Below are positions 6,114-11,588 of a stretch of 11,588 nucleotides of DNA, piece by piece. Each line of letters begins with the position of its first letter. Position 1 is the stretch's first letter. Below the pieces are notes generated by a model that did no database searches, was not told the DNA's origin, and saw only the letters and a program-made list of their open reading frames with translations. Origin of the DNA: an uncultured Myxococcales bacterium. Lineage in GTDB: Bacteria > Myxococcota_A > Bradymonadia > UBA7976 > UBA1532. Made by a program: the position numbers and the translations under genes. The DNA is taken from assembly GCA_937896275.1 (NCBI GenBank), contig CALBMW010000378.1:1-11588 (forward strand). Reading direction: 5' to 3'.

Positions 6114-7982
6114 GGGGCCGACGGCGGCGTCACCGGCGGGCGCGTCGCCGCCACCCACGCTGGCGTCGACGACCGGGCCAGCGCCCTGGCCACGGCTCAG
6201 CTCGACGAGGAACTCGACGAACACCTCCGCCCCAGCCGGGGGCGGGCTGGCGAGCTGAATCGCGGCGCCGCCGGCACAGCTCGCCTGATTCAACACGAGG
6301 TTCCACTCGGTGCGGGCAAGGTACTGGGCCGCCTCGATGTCCTGGCAGAGGCCGCCCTGATCGATGGTGCGAAGACACTGCTGCCGCACCCTGATGTTGT
6401 AGTTGGCCGCGTCGTTGCGCTCGGCCGCCGTCTCGCATCGGTGGGACGCGCCCCCGGCGCCCGCGGGCACGACGCAGGCAGGCGGCTTGTCGAGGCAGTA
6501 GTTGGCGATGAGCTTGGCCACCTGCTCCTTGATCTTCTGGAGGGGGCGCTGGAAGTTGTTCACGCAGATGTTGACGCACACGTCCTCGTTCGACTGGTCG
6601 GCGTCGGCCGGACAGCCGATGCCGCTGCCCTCGCGCGAGTCCTCGAAGGCCTCGGCGAGCTGCAGGTAGCGACGGCCGGCGAAGGCGTCGCCGTTGCCCG
6701 AGCGGCACGAGGACTGGATGGTGCCCAGGCAGCGCCCCTGCGGACAGCAGCGGTCGGGCACGGGCTGGTTCGGGTCGAAGCGCAGCCCCTCGCAGGTCGG
6801 ATCCACGTCGCCCGGCAAGCCCTGGTTGTAGGTGACCTCGAAGCCCTGCTCGGTGAAGGCGCGCTTGCCGACGATCGCCGCGAAGAGGATCTGCTCGAGC
6901 GGCTGCGCCTTGAGGCTGGTCAGGAAGCGGTAGTAGTCCTGCACCGGCGTGAGATCGCTGCGGAACCACTCGCAGTTGCTGTTCTGGCTGCGGCTGATGA
7001 CGCAGCGCTGCATTCGACAGGTCTCGGGATCGAGGTTGCCGCACTCCGCGCTGTAGCACTCCTGAGCGCTGCGGTTACCGCAGATCTCCTGGTCACGATA
7101 GCCGTCGGGCACCCCGTCGCCGTCGCTGTCGACCGCGCCGTACTTGCAGATGGCACGCTTGCTCGCCGCCGGGTTCGAGGCCGGATCGGAGCAGTCGTCC
7201 TCGTCGGAGACGATGACCACCACCAAGATGGCGTCCGGCCGCAGGAAGGTCGGCTCCTGGTTGCCCTCGGGGATCACGCAGGCGGGGTTGTAGCGGCCAC
7301 CGTCGCAGCACTGCTCGAACAGCGCCCGGTTGGGTCCATCGCACGAGAGCGAGAGGCGCAACGCCTCGAGGCCCTTCTCGAACCCGTCGCCCTGGGTGCC
7401 GAGCGTCGCGAGGCAGCGGAACTTGCGCTCCAGGTCGTCGCGCGCACAGGCCTGGGGGTCTGCGGCGTTGGCGCAGTTGCGTCCGATGTTGCCGTCGGGG
7501 CCGGACTGGATCACCACCGGCAGGTCACCGTTGTCGAGCAGCTCCTGGCAGTCGGCGGTGTCGGGCGCGAGCGCCTCGCCGGTGGCCTGGTCCTGGCAGT
7601 TGAGCGAGGGCACGGCCGGCGCTGGCTCGGCCACGAAGCGCCCCTTCTCGCCATCGTCGGGGTGCAGGTCGGTGGTGGTCACCGCGATGCGGTAGTCCGC
7701 CGCCGCGCCGAGCTCGTCGAAGAGGAACTCGGAGAAGGCCTGGAAGTTGGCGGTGAGGTTCCGCTGCTCCTCACACATCGACCCGGAGTTGTCGACGAGG
7801 AACAGGAAGTCGAGCTTGGTCTTGGCCGGCAGGCGGTTCTCCTGACGGTTGACCGCGGTGACCACGCTGTCGAGCGGCTGGACGGGGTGGTCGTTGCAGG
7901 CGACCAGACCGGCGACGGTGGCCAGCACGGCGGCGAACCTCGTCCCCATCGGGCGGAGTCGAGGGGTGGCCTTCATTTGCAT
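6111..7982 (-). CDS. Cysteine-rich vWA-domain lipoprotein
   Basis: A 623-residue predicted lipoprotein of unknown function. The signal MQMKATPRLRPMGTRF plus a hydrophobic core ends in lipobox LVAC with the acylated cysteine at 29. A von Willebrand A domain begins near 56 (KLDFLFLVDNSGSM), with an intact MIDAS D64-x-S66-x-S68; the later metal loop is VSDEDDCSD at 258-266. An insert carries a calcium-loop motif DSDGDGVPD at 285-293, as in thrombospondin type 3 repeats. About 33 cysteines, including CC pairs, imply many disulfides and an extracytoplasmic location. The C-terminus is low-complexity Ala/Gly/Asp. The ATG at 7982 is preceded by AAGGA with an 8-nt spacer, so it is preferred. The ATG at 8000 in the same frame is an alternative that adds six residues. 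A promoter candidate lies at 8024-8051. Such vWA lipoproteins are common in Myxococcota. Confidence 0.9.
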   Translation of the reverse strand: MQMKATPRLRPMGTRFAAVLATVAGLVACNDHPVQPLDSVVTAVNRQENRLPAKTKLDFLFLVDNSGSMCEEQRNLTANFQAFSEFLFDELGAAADYRIAVTTTDLHPDDGEKGRFVAEPAPAVPSLNCQDQATGEALAPDTADCQELLDNGDLPVVIQSGPDGNIGRNCANAADPQACARDDLERKFRCLATLGTQGDGFEKGLEALRLSLSCDGPNRALFEQCCDGGRYNPACVIPEGNQEPTFLRPDAILVVVIVSDEDDCSDPASNPAASKRAICKYGAVDSDGDGVPDGYRDQEICGNRSAQECYSAECGNLDPETCRMQRCVISRSQNSNCEWFRSDLTPVQDYYRFLTSLKAQPLEQILFAAIVGKRAFTEQGFEVTYNQGLPGDVDPTCEGLRFDPNQPVPDRCCPQGRCLGTIQSSCRSGNGDAFAGRRYLQLAEAFEDSREGSGIGCPADADQSNEDVCVNICVNNFQRPLQKIKEQVAKLIANYCLDKPPACVVPAGAGGASHRCETAAERNDAANYNIRVRQQCLRTIDQGGLCQDIEAAQYLARTEWNLVLNQASCAGGAAIQLASPPPAGAEVFVEFLVELSRGQGAGPVVDASVGGGDAPAGDAAVGP

Positions 7983-8023
7983 CGCGCGGTTCCTTCGCAT
8001 GCTCGACCTACAAGATGCGCCAC

Positions 8024-8051
8024 GTTAAACCCGGACAGGACCGGGCGTCAA
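8024..8051 (-). promoter_or_regulatory. Candidate sigma-70 promoter of the vWA lipoprotein gene with palindromic spacer
   Basis: Read on the minus strand: TTGACG (8051-8046) and TTTAAC (8029-8024), separated by 16 bp, five and four matches to consensus. The spacer is exactly CCCGG-ACAGGA-CCGGG (plus strand 8030-8045), a perfect 5-bp inverted repeat. Transcription would start near 8017, giving a leader of about 35 nt that includes the AAGGA ribosome site before 7982. Confidence 0.5.
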
Positions 8052-8069
8052 TGCAACCACGACGGCTCT

Positions 8070-8140
8070 GGGGGCGGCTTGGCGCAACGCCCGCCCCCGC
8101 GTCGGCGAGGTAGGCAGACCTTCGCAGGTCGCGCCCTCGC
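8070..8140. terminator. Hairpin cluster downstream of the flippase gene
   Basis: Two structured elements lie in the 219-bp gap after the flippase stop. One is an 8-bp GC stem, GGGGGCGG (8070-8077) with CCGCCCCC (8091-8098). The other is a two-tier hairpin with outer arms GCGAGG (8105-8110) and CCTCGC (8135-8140) and inner arms GACCT (8117-8121) and AGGTC (8126-8130). Neither has a T-tract, so termination would be Rho-assisted or these may have another role. Confidence 0.4.
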
Positions 8141-8201
8141 CAAACAGCGCAGGAATCTGCATCCCCGCCCCAGCTCCCGTGCCGATCTGGGCCCCCGGGG
8201 G

Positions 8202-9221
8202 TCAGACGGCCGCCTCGTCACCCGCCGCCACGACCTGCCCGAGCGAGACCCGACCGCTGGCGAGCACCAGCGCGCCCGCGCCCACCTGCACGCCGAGCTG
8301 CACGACGTGGAGCATGATCGTGTAAAGGGCCACGTTCTCCAGGCTCTCGGGGGCCAACACGAGGAGCGCGAAGCCGCCCTTGAGCGCCAACTCGAAGGTG
8401 CCGGTGAAGCCGGGGCCCGCGGGCACCATGATCCCGACCGTCAGCACCGCGAGCAGCGCGAAGCCGCCCGGGTAGGACAGGTCGGGGATCTGCGTGGCGA
8501 GGGCCATCCACCGCATGCCGATGCCCAGGCCGACCCAGTAGACGAGGGTCATGCCGAAGAACCACGCGATGCGCCGCTTGTCCGGGAGCACCTTCAGGCC
8601 GTCGAGGAAGGCCTCGAGCAACGCCAGCAGCTTGTGGGTCAGGCTCGGCAGCACGCGCTCGCCGATGCGGCTGAGCAGGCTCACCGTCCAGGCCCGGCGC
8701 GTGTAGGCGGCGATCAGCACCACGAGCGCGGTCAGGAAGACCGCGCCCGCGACGAACGCCGTGATCTTGACCGCGTCGACGGCCGGGTTCCCGGAGGGCG
8801 GCAGGATGGACAGGAAGGCAAAGAACAGCCCGACGAAGAGCAGGCCGTCGATGACGCGCTCGACGACCACCGTGGCCAACGCGCCCGAGGCCGTGACGCC
8901 GCCGCGCCCCCGGACCAGGTAAGGGCGGACGAACTCGCCCAGGCGCAGCGGGAAGACGCTGATGCACATGTAGCCCACGCAGCCCGCGGTGAAGATGTCG
9001 CCCCACTTGATGGGCCCCAGGGCACGCACCAGGACGCCCCAGCGCACGATGCGCAGGACGTGCGCGGCGGCGAAGAGCACGGCGTAGCCGAGGAGCGGCG
9101 TCAAATTGACCGCCCGGAGCCGGTCACCGAAGCCGGTGAAGTCCTCGCCCCGGAAGGCCAGCCAGATCATCGCGGCGCCGATGCCGAACGAGATCAGGTA
9201 CTTGAGCAGCAGGTGGTGCAT
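8202..9221 (-). CDS. Flippase-like membrane protein (LPG-synthase TM / UPF0104 family)
   Basis: A 339-residue polytopic inner-membrane protein of the lysylphosphatidylglycerol-synthase transmembrane family. It lacks the cytoplasmic transferase domain of MprF, so it is more likely a lipid or glycolipid transporter or flippase than a synthase (family knowledge). Family hallmarks are present: FPLRLGEFVRPYLV at 90-103 (R93, E96, R99), VVVERVIDGL at 118-127 (E121, R122, D125), and VPAGPGFTGTFE at 266-277. About eight hydrophobic segments alternate with basic loops. The ATG at 9221 lies 4 nt after the stop of the PHP phosphatase gene, so the two are almost certainly one transcript. The length is normal for single-domain members. 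The substrate cannot be read from the sequence. Confidence 0.9.
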   Translation of the reverse strand: MHHLLLKYLISFGIGAAMIWLAFRGEDFTGFGDRLRAVNLTPLLGYAVLFAAAHVLRIVRWGVLVRALGPIKWGDIFTAGCVGYMCISVFPLRLGEFVRPYLVRGRGGVTASGALATVVVERVIDGLLFVGLFFAFLSILPPSGNPAVDAVKITAFVAGAVFLTALVVLIAAYTRRAWTVSLLSRIGERVLPSLTHKLLALLEAFLDGLKVLPDKRRIAWFFGMTLVYWVGLGIGMRWMALATQIPDLSYPGGFALLAVLTVGIMVPAGPGFTGTFELALKGGFALLVLAPESLENVALYTIMLHVVQLGVQVGAGALVLASGRVSLGQVVAAGDEAAV

Positions 9222-9225
9222 GTGT

Positions 9226-9957
9226 TCAGGCCGTGGGCGGGTGGATCATCCGGGCTGGGAAGCGATGCATGAGGCGATCGAGGTGGTCGGGGTCGAGGCG
9301 AGACTGCAGCGCAAGGAGGACGGGGCGCACGACCTTGCGCAGCTCGCGGGGGTCGTGACAGTCGGTCGCGACCAGGTCGGCGATCTCGTCGGTGACGAGG
9401 CGCCAGGCCGTCTTCTTGATCGTGCGGCCGAAGGTGCCCGCCAAAGACCGGAAGCTCACCTGCACCAACGCGCGCCCGTTGGCCAGGTCGGCCAGGCGCG
9501 ACACGTCGTCGTGAAAGGGCTTGCAGCGCTCGGGGTGGGCCAGCACGGGGTAGTAGCCGTGCCCGCCCACGTCGAAGAGCGTCTGGGGCATGGTGGCCGG
9601 CATGAAGGCCTCGGGCAGCTCGACCAGAAGATAGCGGCTGCTCGCCAGCGTCATCGCCCGCTTCTCGGTGACGTGCGCGTGGAAGCGGGGTCCGTAGGTG
9701 TACTCGGCGCCGAGCAGCACCTCGACCTCGAGCCCGCAGCCGTCGATCGCCTCGAGCAGGCGTCGGTGCGCCTCCACCAGCGTGGCCTGGTCGTTGGGCC
9801 ACCGCTGGTCGTCGCAGTGGGGCGTCGCCACGAAGTGCCGATAGCCCAGATCGTGCAGGCCGCGTAACATTTCGACGCCGGCTTCGACCGTTCGTGCGCC
9901 ATCGTCCACGCCGGGCAGGACGTGCAGGTGCAGGTCGTAGTAGCCTCGGTCGTTCAC
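9226..9957 (-). CDS. PHP-domain phosphatase, CpsB/YwqE type
   Basis: A 243-residue metal-dependent phosphatase of the PHP superfamily. CpsB/YwqE members dephosphorylate tyrosine kinases that control exopolysaccharide assembly. All expected metal ligands are visible: DLHLH (H10, H12), LPGVDDG (D18, D19), ATPH (H47), GAEY (E85), LAHPERC (H141) and TDCHDP (D199, H201). The length is typical. The GTG at 9957 is chosen because GGAG lies 7 nt upstream and family similarity begins right after it. The frame continues to an ATG at 10029, but that arginine-rich extension would span the predicted promoter. It is the first gene of a pair with the flippase-like protein, and divergent from the receiver gene. 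No BY-kinase or Wzx/Wzy gene is in the window, so the phosphorylated partner is unknown. A role in envelope polysaccharide control is inferred. Confidence 0.9.
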   Translation of the reverse strand: MNDRGYYDLHLHVLPGVDDGARTVEAGVEMLRGLHDLGYRHFVATPHCDDQRWPNDQATLVEAHRRLLEAIDGCGLEVEVLLGAEYTYGPRFHAHVTEKRAMTLASSRYLLVELPEAFMPATMPQTLFDVGGHGYYPVLAHPERCKPFHDDVSRLADLANGRALVQVSFRSLAGTFGRTIKKTAWRLVTDEIADLVATDCHDPRELRKVVRPVLLALQSRLDPDHLDRLMHRFPARMIHPPTA

Positions 9958-9980
9958 GCGGGGTCTCCGTTGGCGGACGG

Positions 9981-10009
9981 ACCATAATCGAGGCGCCCGC
10001 CCTCGGCAA
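9981..10009 (-). promoter_or_regulatory. Candidate promoter of the PHP phosphatase-flippase operon
   Basis: On the minus strand: TTGCCG (10009-10004), a 17-bp spacer and TATGGT (9986-9981), each four of six to consensus. The predicted start is near 9974, leaving a leader of about 17 nt that contains the GGAG ribosome site (9968-9965) for the GTG at 9957. Its -35 is 23 bp from the -35 of the divergent receiver promoter. Confidence 0.5.
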
Positions 10010-10032
10010 CCAGCCGACCTGACCCCCAAAGA

Positions 10033-10060
10033 TTGACTTGCGAGCGGTCGGGAGAATAAT
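10033..10060 (+). promoter_or_regulatory. Candidate sigma-70 promoter of the receiver gene
   Basis: TTGACT (10033-10038), a 16-bp spacer and AATAAT (10055-10060), five of six matches in each box. The predicted transcript start (10066-10069) falls on or beside the A of the ATG at 10068, so the mRNA may be leaderless. Confidence 0.65.
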
Positions 10061-10067
10061 CGCCCCT

Positions 10068-10439
10068 ATGTCCGGCGAGAAACGCAAGGTCATGATTCTC
10101 GATGACAACATCATCAGTCTCATGATCGCCGAAGAGCTGCTGACGAAGCACGGGTACGACGTCGTGAAGATGTCCGCACCCCACGGCTGCGTTGCGAAGC
10201 TGGACTACGAGATGCCCGACGTCTTGCTGATCGACATCGCCATGCCGCGGCTCGCGTCGGACGATCTGCTCGAGACGATCCGCAACTCCCAGGATCACGA
10301 GGATCTGATCGTCGTGCTCTACAGCGACCTCGAGGCGGACGAGCTCGAGAAGATCTGCCACTCGAAGGACGCCAACGGCTACTTCTGCAAGTCAATGGAT
10401 GTGCAGCGACTGCCCGAGTTCATCGACCGCTTCTTTTGA
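10068..10439 (+). CDS. Stand-alone response-regulator receiver domain
   Basis: A 123-residue single-domain receiver (CheY-like fold), which transmits a phosphorylation signal by protein contact because it has no output domain. The canonical residues are intact: acid pocket D12-D13 (VMILDDN), phospho-acceptor D56 (LLIDIAMP), switch residue S86 (VVLYSD) and K108 (GYFCKS). The ATG at 10068 is used. An upstream in-frame TTG at 10038 lies inside the -35 box and is unlikely. The only purine-rich stretch, GGGAG at 10050-10054, is 13 nt away and sits between the promoter boxes, so it would not be in the transcript. No histidine kinase is present nearby, so it is an orphan here. It is divergent from the PHP phosphatase operon and may share regulation with it, though nothing in the sequence proves a link. 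Confidence 0.92.
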   Translation: MSGEKRKVMILDDNIISLMIAEELLTKHGYDVVKMSAPHGCVAKLDYEMPDVLLIDIAMPRLASDDLLETIRNSQDHEDLIVVLYSDLEADELEKICHSKDANGYFCKSMDVQRLPEFIDRFF

Positions 10440-10482
10440 TTGTTCTCCCGAACGCCGATCGTCCTCTCGATCGCGGTGCGCG

Positions 10483-10524
10483 GTCGGCTTCCGACTTGAC
10501 AGCCCTCGGACGACTCGGTTAAAA
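10483..10524 (+). promoter_or_regulatory. Candidate tRNA-Cys promoter
   Basis: A perfect -35 TTGACA (10496-10501), a 17-bp spacer and a weak -10 TTAAAA (10519-10524). The start would be near 10531, 14 nt before the mature tRNA. A 5-bp inverted repeat GTCGG-CTT-CCGAC (10483-10495) abuts the -35 directly. Another, CGATCG at 10456-10461 and 10468-10473, lies upstream and may form a hairpin behind the receiver gene. Confidence 0.55.
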
Positions 10525-10544
10525 CGCCGCTCCAACGCGGTTTT

Positions 10545-10616
10545 GGCGCCGTGGCCAAGCGGTAAGGCAGAGGTCTGCAAAACCTCCATTCACCGGTTCA
10601 AATCCGGTCGGCGCCT
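10545..10616 (+). tRNA. tRNA-Cys (GCA anticodon)
   Basis: A complete 72-nt cloverleaf. The acceptor stem is GGCGCCG (10545-10551) with CGGCGCC (10609-10615) and discriminator T10616, the U73 recognised by cysteinyl-tRNA synthetase. The D arm is GCC/GGC (10554-10568). The anticodon stem GAGGT/ACCTC (10570-10574, 10582-10586) holds loop CTGCAAA with GCA at 10577-10579. The T arm is ACCGG-TTCAAAT-CCGGT (10592-10608). The 3' CCA is not encoded; CCC follows the discriminator, so CCA must be added by nucleotidyltransferase. Confidence 0.97.
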
Positions 10617-10629
10617 CCCGATAGGACAG

Positions 10630-10662
10630 AAAAGCCCGTTCGCCCCTGGTGAGCGGGCTTTT
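10630..10662. terminator. Bidirectional intrinsic terminator between tRNA-Cys and cmk
   Basis: AAAAGCCCG (10630-10638) pairs perfectly with CGGGCTTTT (10654-10662). The stem extends inward with wobble pairs to about 16 bp and a CCT loop. TTTTCATTTT follows on the plus strand and TTTTCTGT on the minus strand, so it can end both the tRNA transcript and the converging aroA-cmk transcript. Confidence 0.93.
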
Positions 10663-10719
10663 CATTTTCACGTCGGTGCGCTGCCCGGTCCGAAGCACCG
10701 GGGCCGGCGCCTTCGGGCG

Positions 10720-11376
10720 TCACCCTCGCGTCGCGCGCGCCGCCTCCACCACGCGCCGGCAGGCCTCGACCACCGCGTCGAAGTCCAGGCAGGTGGTGTC
10801 GATCTCGACGGCGTCGTCGGCCTTCCTCAGCGGAGCCACCGCGCGCTCGCTGTCGGCGCGATCACGGGCCTCGATCTCGGCCATGACCGTCGCGAGATCG
10901 GCGTCCACCCCTCGGCCCTGCAGCTCGTCGAGGCGGCGCTGGGCACGGGCGCGTACGCTCGCCGTCAGGAAGATCTTCGCCTCGGCGTCGGGGAAGACCA
11001 CCGTCCCGATGTCGCGGCCGTCGAGCACCGAGTCGCGCGCGCGCCCCAAGCCGCGCTGCAGGTCCAGCAGGCCGGCGCGGACGCAGGGGACGGCGGCGAA
11101 GCGGCTCGAGGCGACGCTCATCTCGGGCGTGCGGATGGCCAGCGAGACGTCCTCGCCGCCCAGCAGAATACCGTCGGGCCGGACCACGATGTCGAGGCCC
11201 GCGACGAAGCCGCCGAGGGAGGGGTCGTCGGGCTCGAGGCCTGCGCGGGTCGCCGCGAGGGCCACGGTCCGGTAGAGGGCGCCGGTGTCGAGGCGGACGA
11301 AGCCCAGCGCCTCGGCGAGCCTCGCGGTGACGGTGCTCTTGCCTGCGCCCGCGGGGCCATCGATGGCGACGATCAT
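10720..11376 (-). CDS. cmk: Cytidylate kinase
   Basis: A 218-residue (d)CMP kinase, which transfers phosphate from ATP to CMP or dCMP in pyrimidine nucleotide synthesis in the cytoplasm. Walker A GPAGAGKS is at 7-14, the CMP-binding LDTGALYR at 29-36, RTPEMS at 82-87, DGRDIGT at 119-125, and the lid RDRADSERAVAPL at about 171-185. The length matches the family. The ATG at 11376 overlaps the aroA stop as ATGA, which fixes the start and suggests coupled translation. In many bacteria rpsA follows cmk; here the gene ends against a terminator shared with a convergent tRNA-Cys, so rpsA is not adjacent. Confidence 0.97.
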   Translation of the reverse strand: MIVAIDGPAGAGKSTVTARLAEALGFVRLDTGALYRTVALAATRAGLEPDDPSLGGFVAGLDIVVRPDGILLGGEDVSLAIRTPEMSVASSRFAAVPCVRAGLLDLQRGLGRARDSVLDGRDIGTVVFPDAEAKIFLTASVRARAQRRLDELQGRGVDADLATVMAEIEARDRADSERAVAPLRKADDAVEIDTTCLDFDAVVEACRRVVEAARATRG

Positions 11377-11588
11377 GGCTGCCGACTCCAGAGGCGCTGC
11401 AGGGCTTCGGTGAAGCCGGGATACGAGACGGCCGCGCAGGCGGGGTCGTCGACCTCCACGGGGCCGTCGGCGACGAGGCCGGCGACGGTGAAGGCCATCG
11501 CCACGCGGTGATCGTCATGGGCGCGGACAGCGCCCCCGCTCAGGCGCGCGACGCCCTCGATCGCCCAGCCGTCACGGGTGGACTCGAT
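11373..11588 (-). CDS. aroA: EPSP synthase, C-terminal end only
   Basis: The last 71 residues of 3-phosphoshikimate 1-carboxyvinyltransferase, the sixth step of the shikimate pathway. The rest lies beyond the right edge. HDDHRVAMAFTVAGLVADGP (24-43) and the CAAVSYPGF segment (51-59) match the conserved C-terminal D-H-R-x-A-M-A and C-x-x-x-S-x-P-G-F motifs of AroA. The TGA overlaps the cmk start by 4 nt. The frame has no stop up to the window edge. Confidence 0.95.
   Translation of the reverse strand: MESTRDGWAIEGVARLSGGAVRAHDDHRVAMAFTVAGLVADGPVEVDDPACAAVSYPGFTEALQRLWSRQP

Noticed and set aside
5200..6258. A 352-codon plus-strand open frame
   Set aside because: It is antisense to the coiled-coil/TPR gene, with leucine/glutamate/valine-rich content that mirrors the codon pattern of the real gene.
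6441..9272. A 943-codon plus-strand open frame
   Set aside because: It runs antisense through the vWA lipoprotein and flippase genes, spans their intergenic region and has no recognisable domain. Long antisense frames are expected at this GC content.
9958..10029. N-terminal extension of the PHP phosphatase
   Set aside because: It overlaps the predicted promoter. The GTG at 9957 has a well-placed GGAG and directly precedes the conserved DLHLH motif.
10545..10616. tRNA-Cys as an integration site of a mobile island
   Set aside because: No integrase and no repeat of the tRNA 3' end was found, and the flanking genes are housekeeping.
10399..11511. A 370-codon plus-strand frame through the tRNA and cmk
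   Set aside because: It reads through tRNA-Cys and its terminator and is antisense to cmk.

Overview
The window is GC-rich, densely packed chromosomal DNA. The gene families seen together here are a DUF4388 protein, a large TPR/zinc-ribbon membrane protein, a cysteine-rich von Willebrand A (vWA) lipoprotein with a calcium-loop motif, SspB, a PHP-type phosphatase and a stand-alone receiver. They suggest a Myxococcota (former Deltaproteobacteria) chromosome. This placement is an inference from gene content and composition, not from a database match. No phage, IS element, CRISPR array or integrase was found.

Layout. (1) Positions 1-3791, minus strand: a translationally coupled run of a TPR/zinc-ribbon membrane protein, a DUF4388 protein and a PhoH-family ATPase that runs off the left edge. 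The stops and starts overlap by 1 and 4 nt. The signal peptide of the first gene is built from a 21-bp tandem repeat. (2) 4070-5060, plus strand, divergent from (1): an SspB-type ClpXP adaptor that keeps a ClpX-docking tail, followed 1 nt later by a small unrecognised membrane-anchored protein. (3) 5146-8051, minus strand: a promoter whose spacer is filled by a palindrome, a vWA lipoprotein, a 16-bp tandem repeat, and a coiled-coil/TPR single-span membrane protein. A 14-bp periodic repeat fills the convergent gap at 5064-5133. (4) 8202-9957, minus strand: a CpsB/YwqE-type PHP phosphatase and a flippase-like membrane protein (lysylphosphatidylglycerol-synthase TM family), 4 nt apart. (5) 10033-10439, plus strand: a stand-alone receiver domain whose predicted promoter puts the transcript start on or next to its ATG. 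(6) 10496-10662: tRNA-Cys(GCA) with its own promoter and a strong bidirectional terminator. (7) 10720-11588, minus strand: cmk overlapping the 3' end of aroA by 4 nt, a widespread housekeeping pair.

How the parts may work together. aroA-cmk, tRNA-Cys, phoH and sspB are housekeeping genes (aromatic synthesis, nucleotides, translation, RNA handling, proteolysis). The less familiar material is envelope-related: the TPR/zinc-ribbon and DUF4388 membrane proteins ahead of phoH, the vWA lipoprotein with its TPR partner, and the phosphatase-flippase pair facing the receiver gene across a compact divergent promoter. I did not find an obvious complete novel defence or mobile system. The points most worth a second look are the apparently leaderless receiver gene, the repeat-built signal peptide, the DUF4388/pseudopilin-like fusion and the palindrome inside the lipoprotein promoter.
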